The notes under the pieces: model-generated
Database searches by the model: none
What the model was told of the DNA's origin: nothing
Seen by the model: the letters and a program-made list of their open reading frames with translations, nothing else
Translations under genes and position numbers: made by a program
Assembly: GCA_003342815.1 (NCBI GenBank)
Contig: PTEX01000167.1
Location: 6,042-70,041 of the forward strand
Reading direction: 5' to 3'
Length of the DNA stretch: 64,000 nucleotides
Origin: Eudromia elegans
Taxonomy: Eukaryota > Chordata > Aves > Tinamiformes > Tinamidae
Shown: positions 45,901-59,466 of the stretch, piece by piece
How positions within the stretch are numbered: position 1 is the stretch's first letter
How the letters are laid out: each line of letters opens with the position of its first letter

Positions 45901-48900
45901 TCTGAAAAGCAATTTAGTACAGACATCAGAGCGGAATATAAATTAGTAAGAAACATCGCTATATTTGTCTCCAGTTATTAGAGCTCCTCCTCGCCCCTGT
46001 GATTTCTCACTGTCCAAATGCAAGCCTGCAACCAGGCAGCTGTCACACTGCCCGAGGCTGCACCGCATATGAGATGTTGCCCATATTTCTGCACAGTGTG
46101 AGGCTCAGAGGCTACAGCCATGCTTCCCAAGCGGNGAGAGTGGTTGAGGTTCCTATGCGGAGTTTAGTTCAACTAGAGATGAAGCTTTTTTGGCCCACGC
46201 AAGCCACCGGTTTCCAACTCCTCCCTTGCCCCAGCCCAGACTTACTTGCTGAAGGTGGCTGTTCTCACCAACACTCGCTTTGTTAGGCTGAGAAAAATAA
46301 ATTGCAGTGAAGTTTTGCCTCCACCCATAACGGAAGAGTATGCAACTGTCTGTGTAAGTGCAAGAGACAAATGAAATGAGTAATCATGAAGTGTCTTTAA
46401 AACAAAAATGAAATCCTCACAAAAAAAAAAAAAATCAAAACACCCATGGAGGTGAAGGCCAACAGGCTTAGACTACAGGATCTCACTCATATAAATAAGA
46501 TCAACAACAAGAGCAACTGTGACTCACCGATTAAGAAATCTCTACCGACTTCAGTTAACAACAACAACAAAATTTGTGTGATGATGGCACATCATCAGTA
46601 TGTATCCAGTTACATAAAATGACTTCTTATGAGCTGTGAGGGATTGCAGTTTGAACAAAGATCCTGAATAAAGATCAGAATAAAGATCCTGGTAGCACCT
46701 CTCAGCATAATGGAAAATCAAAATTAAAGTTTATTAGTGTTACGGAATCCCACCAGCAAAAGAATAAACACAGTAATATGAAACATTCTAATTGTCAAGG
46801 CTAACTTGACAATTTTTAATTTTTAATTAGGAGCTCTACATCTCTATATTGCAAGGCAAAGATGAGCAAGTGATAGACCAATGCAAACTGTGAATCGCCT
46901 TTTACAACTGGGTTACATTGCTGAAAGTAGCTGCTATGTTTTTCTCAGCCTTCCTCTGAAACAGCTGGCCCTGTCAAAACCATGACAGACCACAGGTCTG
47001 ATCCAACAGCTCGTAAACAAGGTTCCCCTGCCAATTGCAACACATGCGTACCGAGCACCACAAGACAAACTACTTTTTCTTAGTAATTTAAGTGACTGAG
47101 ACCCAAAGGATATAAAATTATGAATTACCACAACCATATGCCAAAACCCAAAATGGTCAAAACATGGTAACCAAGTGCAGTTATTTCTTCATAAATTAAA
47201 GCCAACGGGACTCCCAGTAGGTTTTGTTTTTTTTTTTTTTTTTAATGCACAAAACCAGAATGCCAGCAACGTGTTCCTTGGTAGAAGGCCAAACACCAAT
47301 TTAAAATGTAACACATCTCAAAAATTGAGACTGCATAATTTCTTTCATTATTTCCCCACTCCAGCCAAGTACAAAAGTGGCTTCAGTTTTCTCTATGATC
47401 TCCTTTGATTCTTGGAGCTTCTGTGGGCAGAAAAGTACAGGAAGAGCTGTGAATACAGCTTGTATTTGGCATTCACTGAACTTTCCTAATTTTTGATTTA
47501 CAATTACATTGTAAAACACATGTGTGCACAAAATTGTCTCTTACAGATCAAGTCATCTTTCCACAGTTAGCAGATGGTGCCATTTATGCAGTCATCACAG
47601 CCCAGCTCAGACCACAGGCACTGTAAAACATCACGTAAGTAGTACAATAGCATGTGCTGAGGAACTACTGAAAAATCACTTAGCAAATAAAATCCCTCTC
47701 ATAAAAAAAGAACCTCAGAAGAATCTTTTGCTGCAGTATATCATTCATGTTTCCATAATATTTAGCATTTTCTGCAAAAAGAATTAAAAAAAGTACTAGA
47801 GTGACTGCGTGGAGGAAAAAAATGCTGCATTCACGCAAGGGCCACAACATCCCAGACTTGCACAGTGCACTTCCTGACTTCCTTCTTCGGACAGAGCAGA
47901 GCTCAGCAGTTCTTCATGGCACCTCTGTTTAAAGCTCCATCACTCCTACCTGCTGCTCTGCCAGTCTAGCACAATGTTTAACTAGACAGGCAGCCCAGGG
48001 CATCAGGACCAACCTGTGCTGAGGTCCTAAAGCTTCTCTCGCATAACTTGCCCTATTCTGCCCAGGAACTGCCACACAGTAGCCATGACACCAGCACACA
48101 TGCTGCTAGCCAAAAACACACAGCTAGACCCTTCTTCCTCACACACACGAAATTTCCTTGGTCCGCTCCCATCGCCCTCCCCACATCTAAAGACACCAGT
48201 CCTCAAACTTTTTATCTGCAATGGCTTTGCATACTGTCACTCTATCGCTTTTGATTGGGATCCCTGAAAAGCTGAACACTTAAGGTCAGCTTGCTGCCCG
48301 ATGTGTACACGCCGTTTGGGTATCAGCACCTATGCTCTGTAATCAAGGCAGAGGCACATTTCAGAGCACAGGGAGCCTTTATCGTTATCTCTCCTCCCAA
48401 CACACACCCTCAACGTTGCTTCGGCAGGGATCACATTCCCTCTCGCATTAAATATATAAGCGGTCTCTGAATCATCAGTTCCTGTTGTAGAAAGTAGTTA
48501 GAACCAGATGTTTCTGTGAAAGAAGCTCCCTGCCAAACAATTGGATAGTAAGCTGTTCACCAGGTTAGATTCGTTTCGGTACAAAATGCTTTTAAAATCC
48601 CAGAATATTACTTTAAATATTAAACCGAATAATCTCATTCCCTGAGGTTCCTAATCCTTCCGAGAAGGTCACTAAATCTTCACCCCAGGGATGCCAACTA
48701 CTCCTTGTAAGCCCTGCTGCAGAGGTACTCGCTGCCCGCCAGCCTCCCCGGCTCTTGTGCAGCTCCCTGCTGTTTGTCCCGCCATGCCCTCACGCATGGG
48801 GTGAGGAACCCTTTGGAAGCCACACTGCCTGCCAAGGAAACTCCAGGGAATCACAGGCAGACTCCTAATTTCTTCTACATGTCTCCAAACATATAATAGA

Positions 48901-48956
48901 AAAACTAGGTGTTCTGGATCAGGAGGCACCATCCAGATACAAACGCCATACAGAGA

Positions 48957-49017
48957 TATACACACACATCCATATATACATACATATATATGTATGCATG
49001 TATATGTACACACACAA
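48957..49017. repeat. Alternating purine-pyrimidine tract with 18-bp palindrome
   Basis: A run of TA, CA and TG steps. The perfect palindrome CATACATATATATGTATG lies at about 48,979-48,996. It is simple-sequence DNA. Confidence 0.85.
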
Positions 49018-52000
49018 TCTACACTGCCCATCAGAGAGGCCAGCTGGTGCTTGCTGCACGTGAAATACATTTTGCTTTGCAAGTCAGGACAGTTCATCCA
49101 TGAGCTACTGATGCCACAGGGGCACTGTGGACCTCTATACTCAGTATTATCTGCATTTAGCTCAGTAAAGTATATGCAGCTGTAAGCCAAAGCTCTGCTT
49201 GCCTAACACAGCACTTCCAGAAAAGCTTCCGGCCTCAGGAACAACCTGGGGGAATCCTTGTTCATTTATTTGTTACTTCTTGATTCTTATAAACACACAC
49301 CTGTTTTCCAGCCTAATGTGGCCTCCCTCAGCTCCCGGTCATGAGTGTCATGCCCATAGCGGCTCCCTGCTTGGTGCCAGACCACTCAAGTGCTGCTCTC
49401 CAGACCCCGCATCATCCCACCAGCTCATCCACCAGCTCATCCAGGAGGAGCTTCTTGGACTTCCTCAGCAGACCCTGCCACTACGGAGCCCTCCTGCACC
49501 TCCTCCAACTCCTTCCCAACTCGATNCTGCTTCTGGTAGGCTCTTCCAGACACGTCACTCACTTCAAGCGGTTTACTCCCTGTACCCTGAAGAAGGCTAT
49601 TCCTCAGGCTCTTATCCTGTCACTGTGTTGACAAGTGTCACCAACAGACCCTGTGATCTCGCTTCTGACTATTAAAAGGCATTTTTGTTCAATACATCTC
49701 ACCAGGACACCCAAATTACTCTGCATAATCACCTTGTCCTCACTTATCACCCTGCATGCATGGCACAGCCTGCCAATTTTATCAGTAGTGATGCTGCATT
49801 CACTTCCAGATGCGTAATAGAAAGGTCTAGTAAAAACCCGTCTCCTAAAAACAGATTTCTACAAGCGTTCCCATTTGATAATGATTCACCATTGATGACT
49901 AACTTTTAAACAACAGTTAGTCAGTTCTTAATGCATCACCACCTAGCGCTAATGTGTCAGGACAGGAGGGCAGACTGGCCAAAGCCCTGGCTGGCCCTAG
50001 CCACCCCGCTGCTCCTGAGGCAGTGGGACGGAGGACTGCAAGGGCCAGGCTGTCTCCTCACAGCCATGTGGAGCCTGTCAGAGACACAGCGCTGCCACGT
50101 CCATGCAGCTCTCCCAAGGAACACCTAAGAGATCCTAAAGCACTGGCATGTTCCTGGGGCACTCCCAAGAAGNGATACAGGTTGGCAGCAGTTGGTCTTT
50201 TTTTTTTTTTTAACCAATTTAATATTGCATTATTTTTTCCAATATCATGATGAGGATTAATGCCGGGAAAGCTGGAATATGCTCAAATGAGTTACCCATC
50301 CTTCCTTCCTCTAACACCAGTATCTGAGTCCTTCTATAGCAGGAGTTATTAAAAATTGTTGTCTGCAAACCTGCAGTCTTTTCAGAAAATTCTGTAAAAT
50401 AACTGTTAGAGCACTGCTGATTTGCATGTGCCTATCCCTAGAAGTTATTAATTTTTCTTTTATTAGCAGCAGATTTAAAAAATGCATCACTCTTTTCATA
50501 TGACTTTATCATTTGACTTTATCATTCTGCACCTTCCCAAATGTAACTACTAGTACTATTTTTTTTTTTTTGAATCAGCTATTATCTCTACCCAGTAACT
50601 TTAGTTATTTGACTTCTATATGGGGAGTTTATTCTCCTTAATTTACTTCCTAACTTTTAAATAAATACTGATCTTCATGCATCCATTTCCCTCCTCATTT
50701 TTGCATTTTGCTATCAAATTTGTAGATGTAGCATGAAGTCAGAGGGCTGTTAGCCTTATTGCTGCCTTAGAATAAAATTTAAACTTCTTGGCTATTCATT
50801 TTTTTCTTACCAAGATTCCACTCTTTTTTTTTTTCCTACAATACCATTCACTAAATTCTCCTCAGGGATGACAAATGCGCTCTGTTAAGCNTTTATTTCT
50901 CTGAGGTTACTCTCCATTTCCCTATGTTCTATGTAGCAAGGTCACGCTTGGTTATCCCATGGCAACTGCCATCTTCCAGTCCAGTGATAACAAGGTCCAC
51001 AACAGCTGTCTCTGCTGGAGAACGGAAGCCAGGGCTGAACTTCAGAGGCACCCAGCACCTCCCCATGACGCCAACGGATGCTCGGCACCTCAGGAGACAC
51101 AAAGCCAAGTAGAGCCTGTGGAGGGATGCTAATGGTAGGTGTGCTGACTGGCTGTTTCAGGCATCCACTAAAAAATCTGCATGTGAAAAACCTGCACTTG
51201 CTTCCTCTGTGCTTCAACTGCAGCGAGGAGGCTCTTGCCACTGGACAAACACCTCCTGGCTCCTCATTGCAGCCTGACTCTCTGCCAGTGTAATGGTCTT
51301 TGTGCATTCCCAGCCATCAGCTGTTTGGCGAGCCAGGCAAAGCAAGGCGACCTCAGCCCGATTCCCAGTGTGGCTCCGTTACAGCACAGCACCATGCAGC
51401 AGAAGGAGCTGAGGCAGAAGGCAATGCCAAGCACATGTGCAACAAGTGAAGACAGAGCAGCCCTTATCACTCCAAGCTGGGAGCACCTGTGCTCCATCTG
51501 GCTTTGCATGTGCAGCAGAGAAACCTTGGTGCACGAGCAACCTTTATCTTCTAGGACCAAGTATTCATAAGGGCAATAAACTCTCAAAGTGTTCAGCAAG
51601 CATGCCACAAATTTGGTTGTGCAGTTGCCATAGAAGCAGGAAAAGCATTCAGGTGTTACTGATATTGAGCATAACTTGACTTAAGCAAAGCTGCTAACTA
51701 TTCATAGATGGTGACCTGTTAATTGCCCTGGAAGCACGGTGGGGAGCACAGGACAGATGCAGTTCAGCGGATCCTTCCACATGGTCAGAAGACTCACGCA
51801 GCTCCTGGAGCAGCTGCTTGCATGTGCTGAGAGCGGAAATATGGAGTCTAAAATGAGCATCTGAAAATGAGGTGATGGAGTGCTTGCTGCACATCAGATA
51901 CTGCAATGCTTTTTTCCTTTTTTCCCCACAACATAAAATGACTAAAGAAGAACACATAGAGCATTTTAGTATTCCACTCTTCCTTTTCAAATAGCAAAAT

Positions 52001-53604
52001 GGGAGGGAAGGTGGAGGAGGGGAAAAAAAAGACTGTAGCAATACATTAAAGAACAAAATTGGAGCCCTACCCATGCCTTCTGCAACAAATTGCCCCTAAA
52101 TTAGGCTGCAAGTATTAAAACCCATTGGTCTGGACAGATAGTCTATGACGTGTGTGCTGCCTGTGCTAGGATTACTCTGTTCCCTGCTTTATCTGCTCAA
52201 GGGCAAATATAGCTCTGCAGGTTGTCAAAGCCCTCAGACTCTAAGTCCTTCAACCTTTTCCTCCTACCTGGATTTTGCAGAAGTGCATGTTCCCCTTTGC
52301 ACACACATAAACAAAAGGATAAGAAGAATCTTGGTTGGGCCAGAAGTCCAAGATGTCCTAAAAGGCTCATACTCCTTTGATGTTCCTCTCCATCAGCTTG
52401 GAAAAATCTTAAATGAAACCAGTTGGCAGGCTCTACCCACCTAAAATATGCATTACATTCACTATCATAGATGAAATATGTTAACTAATAAATTTCTCAA
52501 AAAAANCCCCAAAAGAGTAATGACACAGTTAATGACAAATTTAAGATACCACAACAGTGTTTCAGAAGTGCATTGCAAAAAGTCAAGTCAGTTGACATTC
52601 CTTTCATAATTTCTGTTTAAGGTTAGCTGAGTCTGAAGTAATCTGTGCTTGAAAATCAAATTCAGATGAAAGTACAGAGTGACTTAAACATACAAGTGCT
52701 CTTCCTGACTAGCAATACATCTTGCGTCCACACAAATGTGCCCACTTTCTTAAGAGCAGCCTTTCTATTTAGCATAATCTGCTTTAAAGCCTTGTCTACA
52801 CAAGGCACTTTGCATTATTCCCAAGAAGACTAAAAGGATAAAAATTTTAAAAAGAATTGATTAACTGCTTTACAGCCAACTTTGTCACCCGTACTCAGAA
52901 TCTGAGCCCCTCTGGACTGCTCTGTCTCACTGACACAGGGCCACCTAAGCAGGACACTGTGAGTTCACACCTCCAGCTGCTCTGAATCATTTCTGTATGG
53001 CGTGTGGACCGGTGCTTAGCTCCAGAACCACACATGGGATGCAGTCAGGAGTATCTGCTGAGCGTATCTTGGTGGGATGACAAATCCAAGCAACTCCACA
53101 CAGCAGGAGGCTAGTTCAAGCCCAGACCAGAAGAACATGAGAAACTGCATCATCATGAAAGCTCAAATTCTGGTAAATGACCTCATGACTGTATATTTAC
53201 CAGGTCTGCTTTAGTAAAGCATTTTCATAAGGCACCTTGCCTTCATTTCAAAAGCTTCTTATCCTGACACAGGCATTCCCCACTCCCCTGTATCCCTGCT
53301 GTGTGCCCCACAGTGCCTCTCGCCCTGCCTGTAGCCCACCGCAGCCACATGGCCACCACACTGTCACATGAGGAGAGGGCGCGAAGCTCACCTTAAGCCC
53401 CTCATTGGGATACTTTAAGCATCTCCCACACAACAAAAAAAAGAGCAGGAAGTCTGGGTTTAGACCTGCAAGACATGGCGCTGCTGCATGCTCCCCACCC
53501 TCGGGCATAGTCTTTTCTGGGGATCATTCTTCCAGATCTTAGTAGCTGTCTAGGCTGCAGGTCCAAACCAGCTTTGTTCATTCCACATTTTTTTGTCACT
53601 GACC

Positions 53605-53629
53605 AAAAAAAAAAAAAAAAAAAAAAAAA
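53605..53629. repeat. A25 homopolymer followed by purine-rich tract
   Basis: Twenty-five A, then GCAGCTCTGGAGGGAGAGGA and further GGA repeats. No retroposed gene is recognisable upstream. Confidence 0.9.
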
Positions 53630-54627
53630 GCAGCTCTGGAGGGAGAGGAGGAGGAGGAGGTTTTCAGCCTTTTCACTCCTCTCCAGTTATATTCACCTAG
53701 CTGCTTCATCTGTCTTTGTCCTCTTCTTTGGCTTTTATACCTGGTAACCAGAGACAAGGCATTTTCTCATGTTCACGGCTTGCTGTCACTGTAACTGTTT
53801 TTCCTACTTTGTGGAGTCCAAATTTAAAACACTACTGATATTCCAGCAGTAGCCTCAGCAACACACTCCCCACACCCTTGTGGGGAAGTGGAAGGTGCAG
53901 CCTGCTGCTCATGTCCCCCATGCCCNGAGAACCCCCTGCAGGAGCCAGCCTGGGGCATTCTGGTCCACAGGAATGCTCCTACCAGGTACCCCAATACTCC
54001 ACAAAGGTTGGGAGAGCAGGAGAGGAATGAGAGCACCATTCTAAAATTTCCTCCTGAACAGCAATCTCCTCCTCCTTGCAACACTGATCGGTTGTGAAGG
54101 GGTGTCCAACATCTCACCGCCGACTGTGCTAATGATGTTCCCTTCTCCTTGCCACCAGTGGGCTGCAGACACATAAACAACTCAGCTGCCCATACAGGCA
54201 AGCCAGGGAAAGCTGCAGCACTAAGGGTGCTACAGGAACTCCCCCAGCCTAATAAACAATTATTTGCAGAGGGCACTGTATTTGTGACTTAAACACACTG
54301 ATATTAACGCAAATGTGCAGGTGGAAAGTGATCCTATCATAAATGGCAAAGGAATATTATAGAGCATTATTTTTCCACGGATGAAGTCACGTTTCAGAGG
54401 CTTTGTTATCCCCAAAACCAAAACATACAAGAGCAGTCACTTCCAATGATTATCAGCACAGATTTCTAACTGCTGTGACCGAAGATGTTGTGACTAGAAT
54501 AGCAGAAAGGCGAGTGTTGGAAAATCCAGGCAGGCTCAGTGTCTGCAGGTTTCCAATCTGATGTGACACCATACGACAAGTTGCATTCTTGTACACAGGT
54601 CCTATGTAGGACCATTCCCAATTCAAT

Positions 54628-54628
<1 letters not shown>

Positions 54629-54683
<55 letters not shown>

Positions 54684-54685
54684 GG
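54629..54685. repeat. A47-G10 homopolymer pair
   Basis: Forty-seven A directly joined to ten G, then a G-rich purine stretch to about 54,718. The upstream DNA shows no recognisable retroposon, so a processed-pseudogene tail is not supported. Confidence 0.9.
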
Positions 54686-57600
54686 AGGGAGCGGGGAGGA
54701 GGAACGGGGAAAAGAGGTCAGAAAACATATTTATCACCTAATAAGAAGTGTTTAGACGGAGATGCACTACTGCAAGCCTTACTGAGGCTTAATGCAAAAG
54801 CACTGCCTTGGCACACATGGGGGTTTTATGAGCTCTTGCTTTATACGCTCTTGACCAAGTGCAACAGATGAGCTGCTCTGGTGGTACCCGCTTCTCAGGT
54901 GGGAGCATCAACAGTCAGGTCTTGCTGGAGAATCCCCCCATTAGCTCTACTACTCACTCTGCAAACATCACTCTGCAAGTAAGTCTGTGAACAGAAAAAA
55001 ATTAAGGTCTGGAGGAAACTGAGGTCAACTCTGTCTCTCTTTTCATCTTCCTCAGGCTTGCACAGGAGTCCAGACAAAGTGGCTCTGCAGGTACGGGCTG
55101 AATACAATGAACACAGCCACACTGTGAGGCCTCACACCAGTGTCCTAAGTAGACAGGGTACCTGTCGACATCTCCTCCTGACCAGTTGCACAGCTTCTTG
55201 TCACTTGAGTAACCTTCCTGTCCTCCTGTCCACACCTACCAGGCAAAATGGAGCAGGTCAGTTGCAGCCCAGCACCTGCTGACTAGCTTCCTCGGTTTAC
55301 TCATTTGCTCCGGAAGTGTCAGGTTGCAAATTCCAGGCCCTACTTCTTCCTTCAGTCACACACGTTACCCCAGTCGCACACTCCCTTCACCCCTCTCACT
55401 TCCAAATTTCCCTGCACACACCATCACAGAGCAAGCTGTCTACCTGAAGCCACAAAACTGTCTAGCTCTCGCAGGAGCCGCTTTCCCGTCCTCCTCTCTA
55501 CTACCTGCCAGGTGAACATCCCCTCCACTCTGCCCGCGACATTTACCCAGGGAGGTTCTGCCGGAGCGAAGGCAGCTTTCATGGAGGTCAAACCTCGCAA
55601 ATAAACCGAGAATCTTTCCCCACGGCTAAAATTCCTTCATCAGTTCCACATTCTCCATCCTCAATCCATTTAATCCAAATCAAAGCAAAAAAACAAAACA
55701 CATAAAACCCACAACCCTCCCTCTTTCATACTCTGCGCCAAGGGAAATGTTTATTTTATTACAAAGGCTGCACAATTCCTCTTACAAAATCAACTGGAGT
55801 TTAACTCCGGCGTGGTGCTTGAACAGCAGTCCTGTGTGCTCTTCTGCTCCAAAAACTCCAACCATCTTAACTCTGCACCATGCAAAAAAACCCCAAAGTT
55901 ACAAAGGACTCACGCTGCACTGCAGCTAAATCTTAACTTCTGACTAAGGTAAATTAAAGTTCATGGTTAAAGCAGGTCAAAGTATATCCCTATCTGCAAA
56001 CTGGATGATTTAGATAAGTCTTCACAGGCTCAGGTCTTGGANAGAGCAAAGTTGAGCTGCTTGCCCCGCTGTGCACCAGACAAGATGCAGTGTCAGAAAC
56101 ACCAACACCAGAAGGCTGTGGCTACGTCCCCATGCCAAATATCTGACAGACAGCTTCTTCTCAGGGCAGTCTGATGCGGAGACCAGAGCTTAGCCATAAC
56201 TCAAGATTTAATAACCACGGGGACAGTTAAATGAAGGTGNGAAGCATTTCAGATTTAAACTGTAAGCTATAGTGACATCCTAAATTAAAGTTACAATGCA
56301 TTTTCACTCAGCTGTAACTATTCTAAGCAAAAATGAAAGGAAAGTCAGTGTTATTTTGGACACTGTCAGCAGGCAAATGCCTTGACCTATATGCACTGTG
56401 CAACGAACACCTTCATGGTTCAATACTGAAAATTGCCAGGACTCCACACAGTAGGGTTTTAATTAATAAAAAGACAAAACCTAGCCTTATTACCTTCTCC
56501 AAGATCAGAGNCACAAAGTAGACCTCATATCAAAACTCTACCTCAGACAGAAACACTCAGGGGGTATAATAATGCATCAAAAGCAACTGAAGCGTCTGTG
56601 CTTTACATTAATTGATTATGATCGACCCCTTGTCTTCAGCTGACTACAGCTGAAAAACTACTCAAATAGGCATTAATTATGTTAATTAAACTGGATTCAA
56701 AGGTCTAGGTTTGAGTCATCCCTTCAGGGACACAGCGCAGTCGTCAGGATTCTCCAATTTCACTAGTCCAACACATGCAAAACCTCATCCTGGTCCTGGA
56801 CTTTCCCGTTAGATACTCAGCCTAAACACAATCCTGCTCAAATACAAGGCTTAAAAAAAACTTACTGAGCAAAAGCAAATGAGGCTGTATGCAACAAGCA
56901 CACAAGCATCAAAGAAATTCTACACCTTTATCCCTGAAGCAGGTAGTGCACAGCACAAGACAGAGTAGTGACATAGCAAGTACCATTAACCCTCATCCTC
57001 ACTCCAAAATAATGGGAATATTTGACTTTTCGAAGTGTCTAAGTCTGACATTTATATCTCTGTAAATAACACAAACAAAAGCAAAGAGAAAGCAACATTT
57101 GCAGATTACAGAAAGAGTGCCGTGCCCATCCATGGCATTCAAAGGGTAAACTAAATGTGAGAATCTGATAACGTATTGAAAGGTTGAAAGCGAGGACACG
57201 AAGGGAAGGGCTTCTGGTTTTAAAATTAATCACTTATCAGTCCTTTCAGCTACCAAAACTCCTGTGATGACTCATCTTTTTTTCNCCCCCCTTTAACCAA
57301 AGTCTAAATCACCCTATGCCCTTCCACTGCAGTGTTACCCTCCAGAGTGTCATGCTTGACTCTGCATGCAAGTAAGGATCTTGGGACCTTCAATCCTCCC
57401 TCCCGCAACNGATCAGCTTTCCAATTGAGCCTGCAAAGAAAAATCACAAAGAATCACGAGGCAAAACAGAATATGTCATTTGTAGAGTAAGAGAAACAAG
57501 AGAAGATCAAGTTCACCTCAGCTGTCCATTGCTAAATACCAATTCTGGTTACGGGACAGACTGTGAGCCATGGGAGAAGGCTTCATTCATGTCACCAAGA

Positions 57601-58021
57601 GTCCTCCGTAAACTTCCCAGCAAATGAGACAGTGTTTTTATACTCATGCACATAATTTCTATTGTCTGCAAAGGAATCTGGCTTTATGTAAACATGGAGA
57701 TCAGGTGCCTTTTATATTTACATAATTAAGGTCTCAATCCTACACCCCATATCCACAGAAACCTCCTTTCAGGATAAGCAACCCTACCAGCTAAGCTGCA
57801 AGCACTGTATCTGCATGCAGCACTCACCCTTCCTGTGCTAAAATTACCCCTGCAAGTTACGGCGCATTTGCGGAGCTCCCACGCACGCAGCTTTCTGCCA
57901 GCAGCAACAAGACAGGGGTCTCCAGGCTCAGCAAGCACAGCGAGCGGCAGGCATTGTAGGGAAGGAAGGGAAGGGAAGGGAAAGGCACAGAGCACGCAGG
58001 AACGCCCAGGCTGAAGTCCAG

Positions 58022-59466
58022 CAGTGTCCCATCTTTCCTGTATCCTGGAAAGCCAATGTCACCCCGGTCTTCAAAAAAGGCAAGAAGGAGGAGCCGGGCA
58101 ACTACAGGCCGGTGAGCCTGACCTCTGTCCCTGGGAAAGTAATGGAGCAGGTCGTCCTGACTGCTGTTTCCAGGCACATGAAGGAGAAGAAGGTGCTCAG
58201 GAGTAGCCAGCATGGGTTCACCAAGGGGAGATCATGCTTGACTAACCTGATAGCCTTCTATGATGGGGTGACTAGATGGATAGATGAGGGCAGAGCGGTG
58301 GATGTGATCTATCTGGACTTCAGTAAGGCTTTTGACACCATCCCTCACGGCATCCTCCTGGGCAAGCTCCAGAAGAGTGGGTTAGATGAGTGGACAGTGA
58401 GGTGGATTAGGAACTGGCTAAATGACAGGGCCCAGAGTAGTAATCGGCGGTGCCGAGTCCAGCTGGAGGCCTGTGGTTAGTGGTGTCCCCCAGGGGTCAG
58501 TCCTTGGTCCGGTCCTGTTCAATTTATTCATTAACGACCTAGATGAAGGGATGGAGTGCTCCCTCAGCAAGTTTGCTGATGATACTAAGCTGGGAGGAAT
58601 AGCTGACAGCCCTGAGGGCNGNNCTGCCATCCAGAGGGACCTGGACAGACTGGANAGCTGGGCGGCGAGTAACCTCATGAAGTTCAACAAGGGCAAGTGT
58701 AGGGTCCTGCACCTGGGGAGGAATAACCCTAGACATGCCTACAGGCTGGGGACCGACCTCCTGGAGAGCAGCCCCGCAGAGAGGGACCTGGGCGTCATGG
58801 TGGACGACAAGTTGACCATGAGGCAGCAGTGTGCCCTCGTGGCCAAGAAGGCCAATGGGATCCTGGGGTGCATTAAGCAGAGCGTCTCCAGCAGGTCGAG
58901 GGAGGTGATTCTGCCTCTCTACTCAGCCCTGGTGAGGCCGCACCTCGAGTACTGTGTGCAGTTCTGGGCTCCCCAGTGCAGGAGGGATGTGGAGCTGCTA
59001 GAGAGAGTCCAGCGCAGGGCCACAAAGATGATTAGGGGCCTGGAACATCTGCCCTATGAGGAAAGGCTGAGAGAGCTGGNCCTCTTCAGCCTGGAGAAGA
59101 GAAGACTGAGAGGGGATCTGATCAATGTATATAAATATCTCAAGGAAGGGAGTGAGGAGGAGGGAGCTGGCCTCTTCTCAGTGGTGGCTAGTGATAGAAC
59201 TAGGGGAAATGGCCAAAAATTGAGGCACCAAAAGTTCCACAGGAACTTGAGGAAGAATTTCTTAACGGTGAGGGTGACAGAGCACTGGAACAGGCTGCCC
59301 AGAGAGGTGGTGGAGTCTCCTTCTCTGGAGATTTTCAAAACCCGCCTGGACATCACCCTGTGCCACATGCTCTAGGGGACCCTGAGTGTGCAGGGGGGTT
59401 GGACTAGATGACCTCTACAGGTCCCTTCCAACCCTAGCCATTCTATGATTCTATGATTCTATGATT
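58022..59466 (+). mobile_element. CR1 LINE, 5'-truncated, with intact 3' end
   Basis: A 1.4 kb CR1 retrotransposon. It begins inside the reverse-transcriptase domain of ORF2, runs through the ORF2 stop at 59,373-59,375, and continues with the CR1 3' UTR (GGACTAGATGACCTCTACAG, GTCCCTTCCAACCC). It ends in about three ATTCTATG repeats at 59,439-59,466. CR1 elements are the main LINEs of birds, are usually 5'-truncated and end in such octamers without poly(A). It is antisense to LRRC8D, in the presumed 5' intron. N calls at 58,620-58,623, 58,655 and 59,080 are draft artefacts or polymorphisms. Confidence 0.98.
58046..59375 (+). pseudogene. CR1 ORF2 fragment (reverse transcriptase, C-terminal part)
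   Basis: Translation begins in frame at TGG 58,046 ([12 protein letters not shown]) and carries RT motifs: [28 protein letters not shown] (catalytic Asp), then [19 protein letters not shown] and the active-site FADD at 58,572-58,583. The C-terminal part includes [13 protein letters not shown] and [20 protein letters not shown]. One frameshift near 58,436 separates the upstream frame (open to about 58,480) from the downstream 317-aa frame (58,422-59,375); CR1 copies normally read through here, so about one base appears lost. The endonuclease and the N-terminal part of RT are missing. It cannot transpose on its own. The motifs are otherwise well kept, so the insertion is not very old. Confidence 0.95.

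Larger units (their letters stand above)
34981..58021 (-). other. LRRC8D: Probable LRRC8D 5' intron, left part; no coding exon seen
   Basis: Continuous low-copy DNA upstream of the coding exon. No 5' UTR exon or promoter could be assigned by eye. All open frames are under 180 aa and unsupported. It contains simple repeats, a CpG-dense patch near 36.7 kb and no recognised LRRC8C or other gene. That it is intron is inferred from the splice acceptor; the upstream exon may lie beyond the window. Confidence 0.5.

Noticed and set aside
49199..49675. 158-aa plus-strand frame
   Set aside because: It contains a small CACCAGCTCATC duplication and an N, and shows no family features; probably chance.
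54539..54871. Processed pseudogene ending at the A47 tract
   Set aside because: No gene-like sequence is recognisable upstream of the tract, and the A-run passes directly into a G-run.
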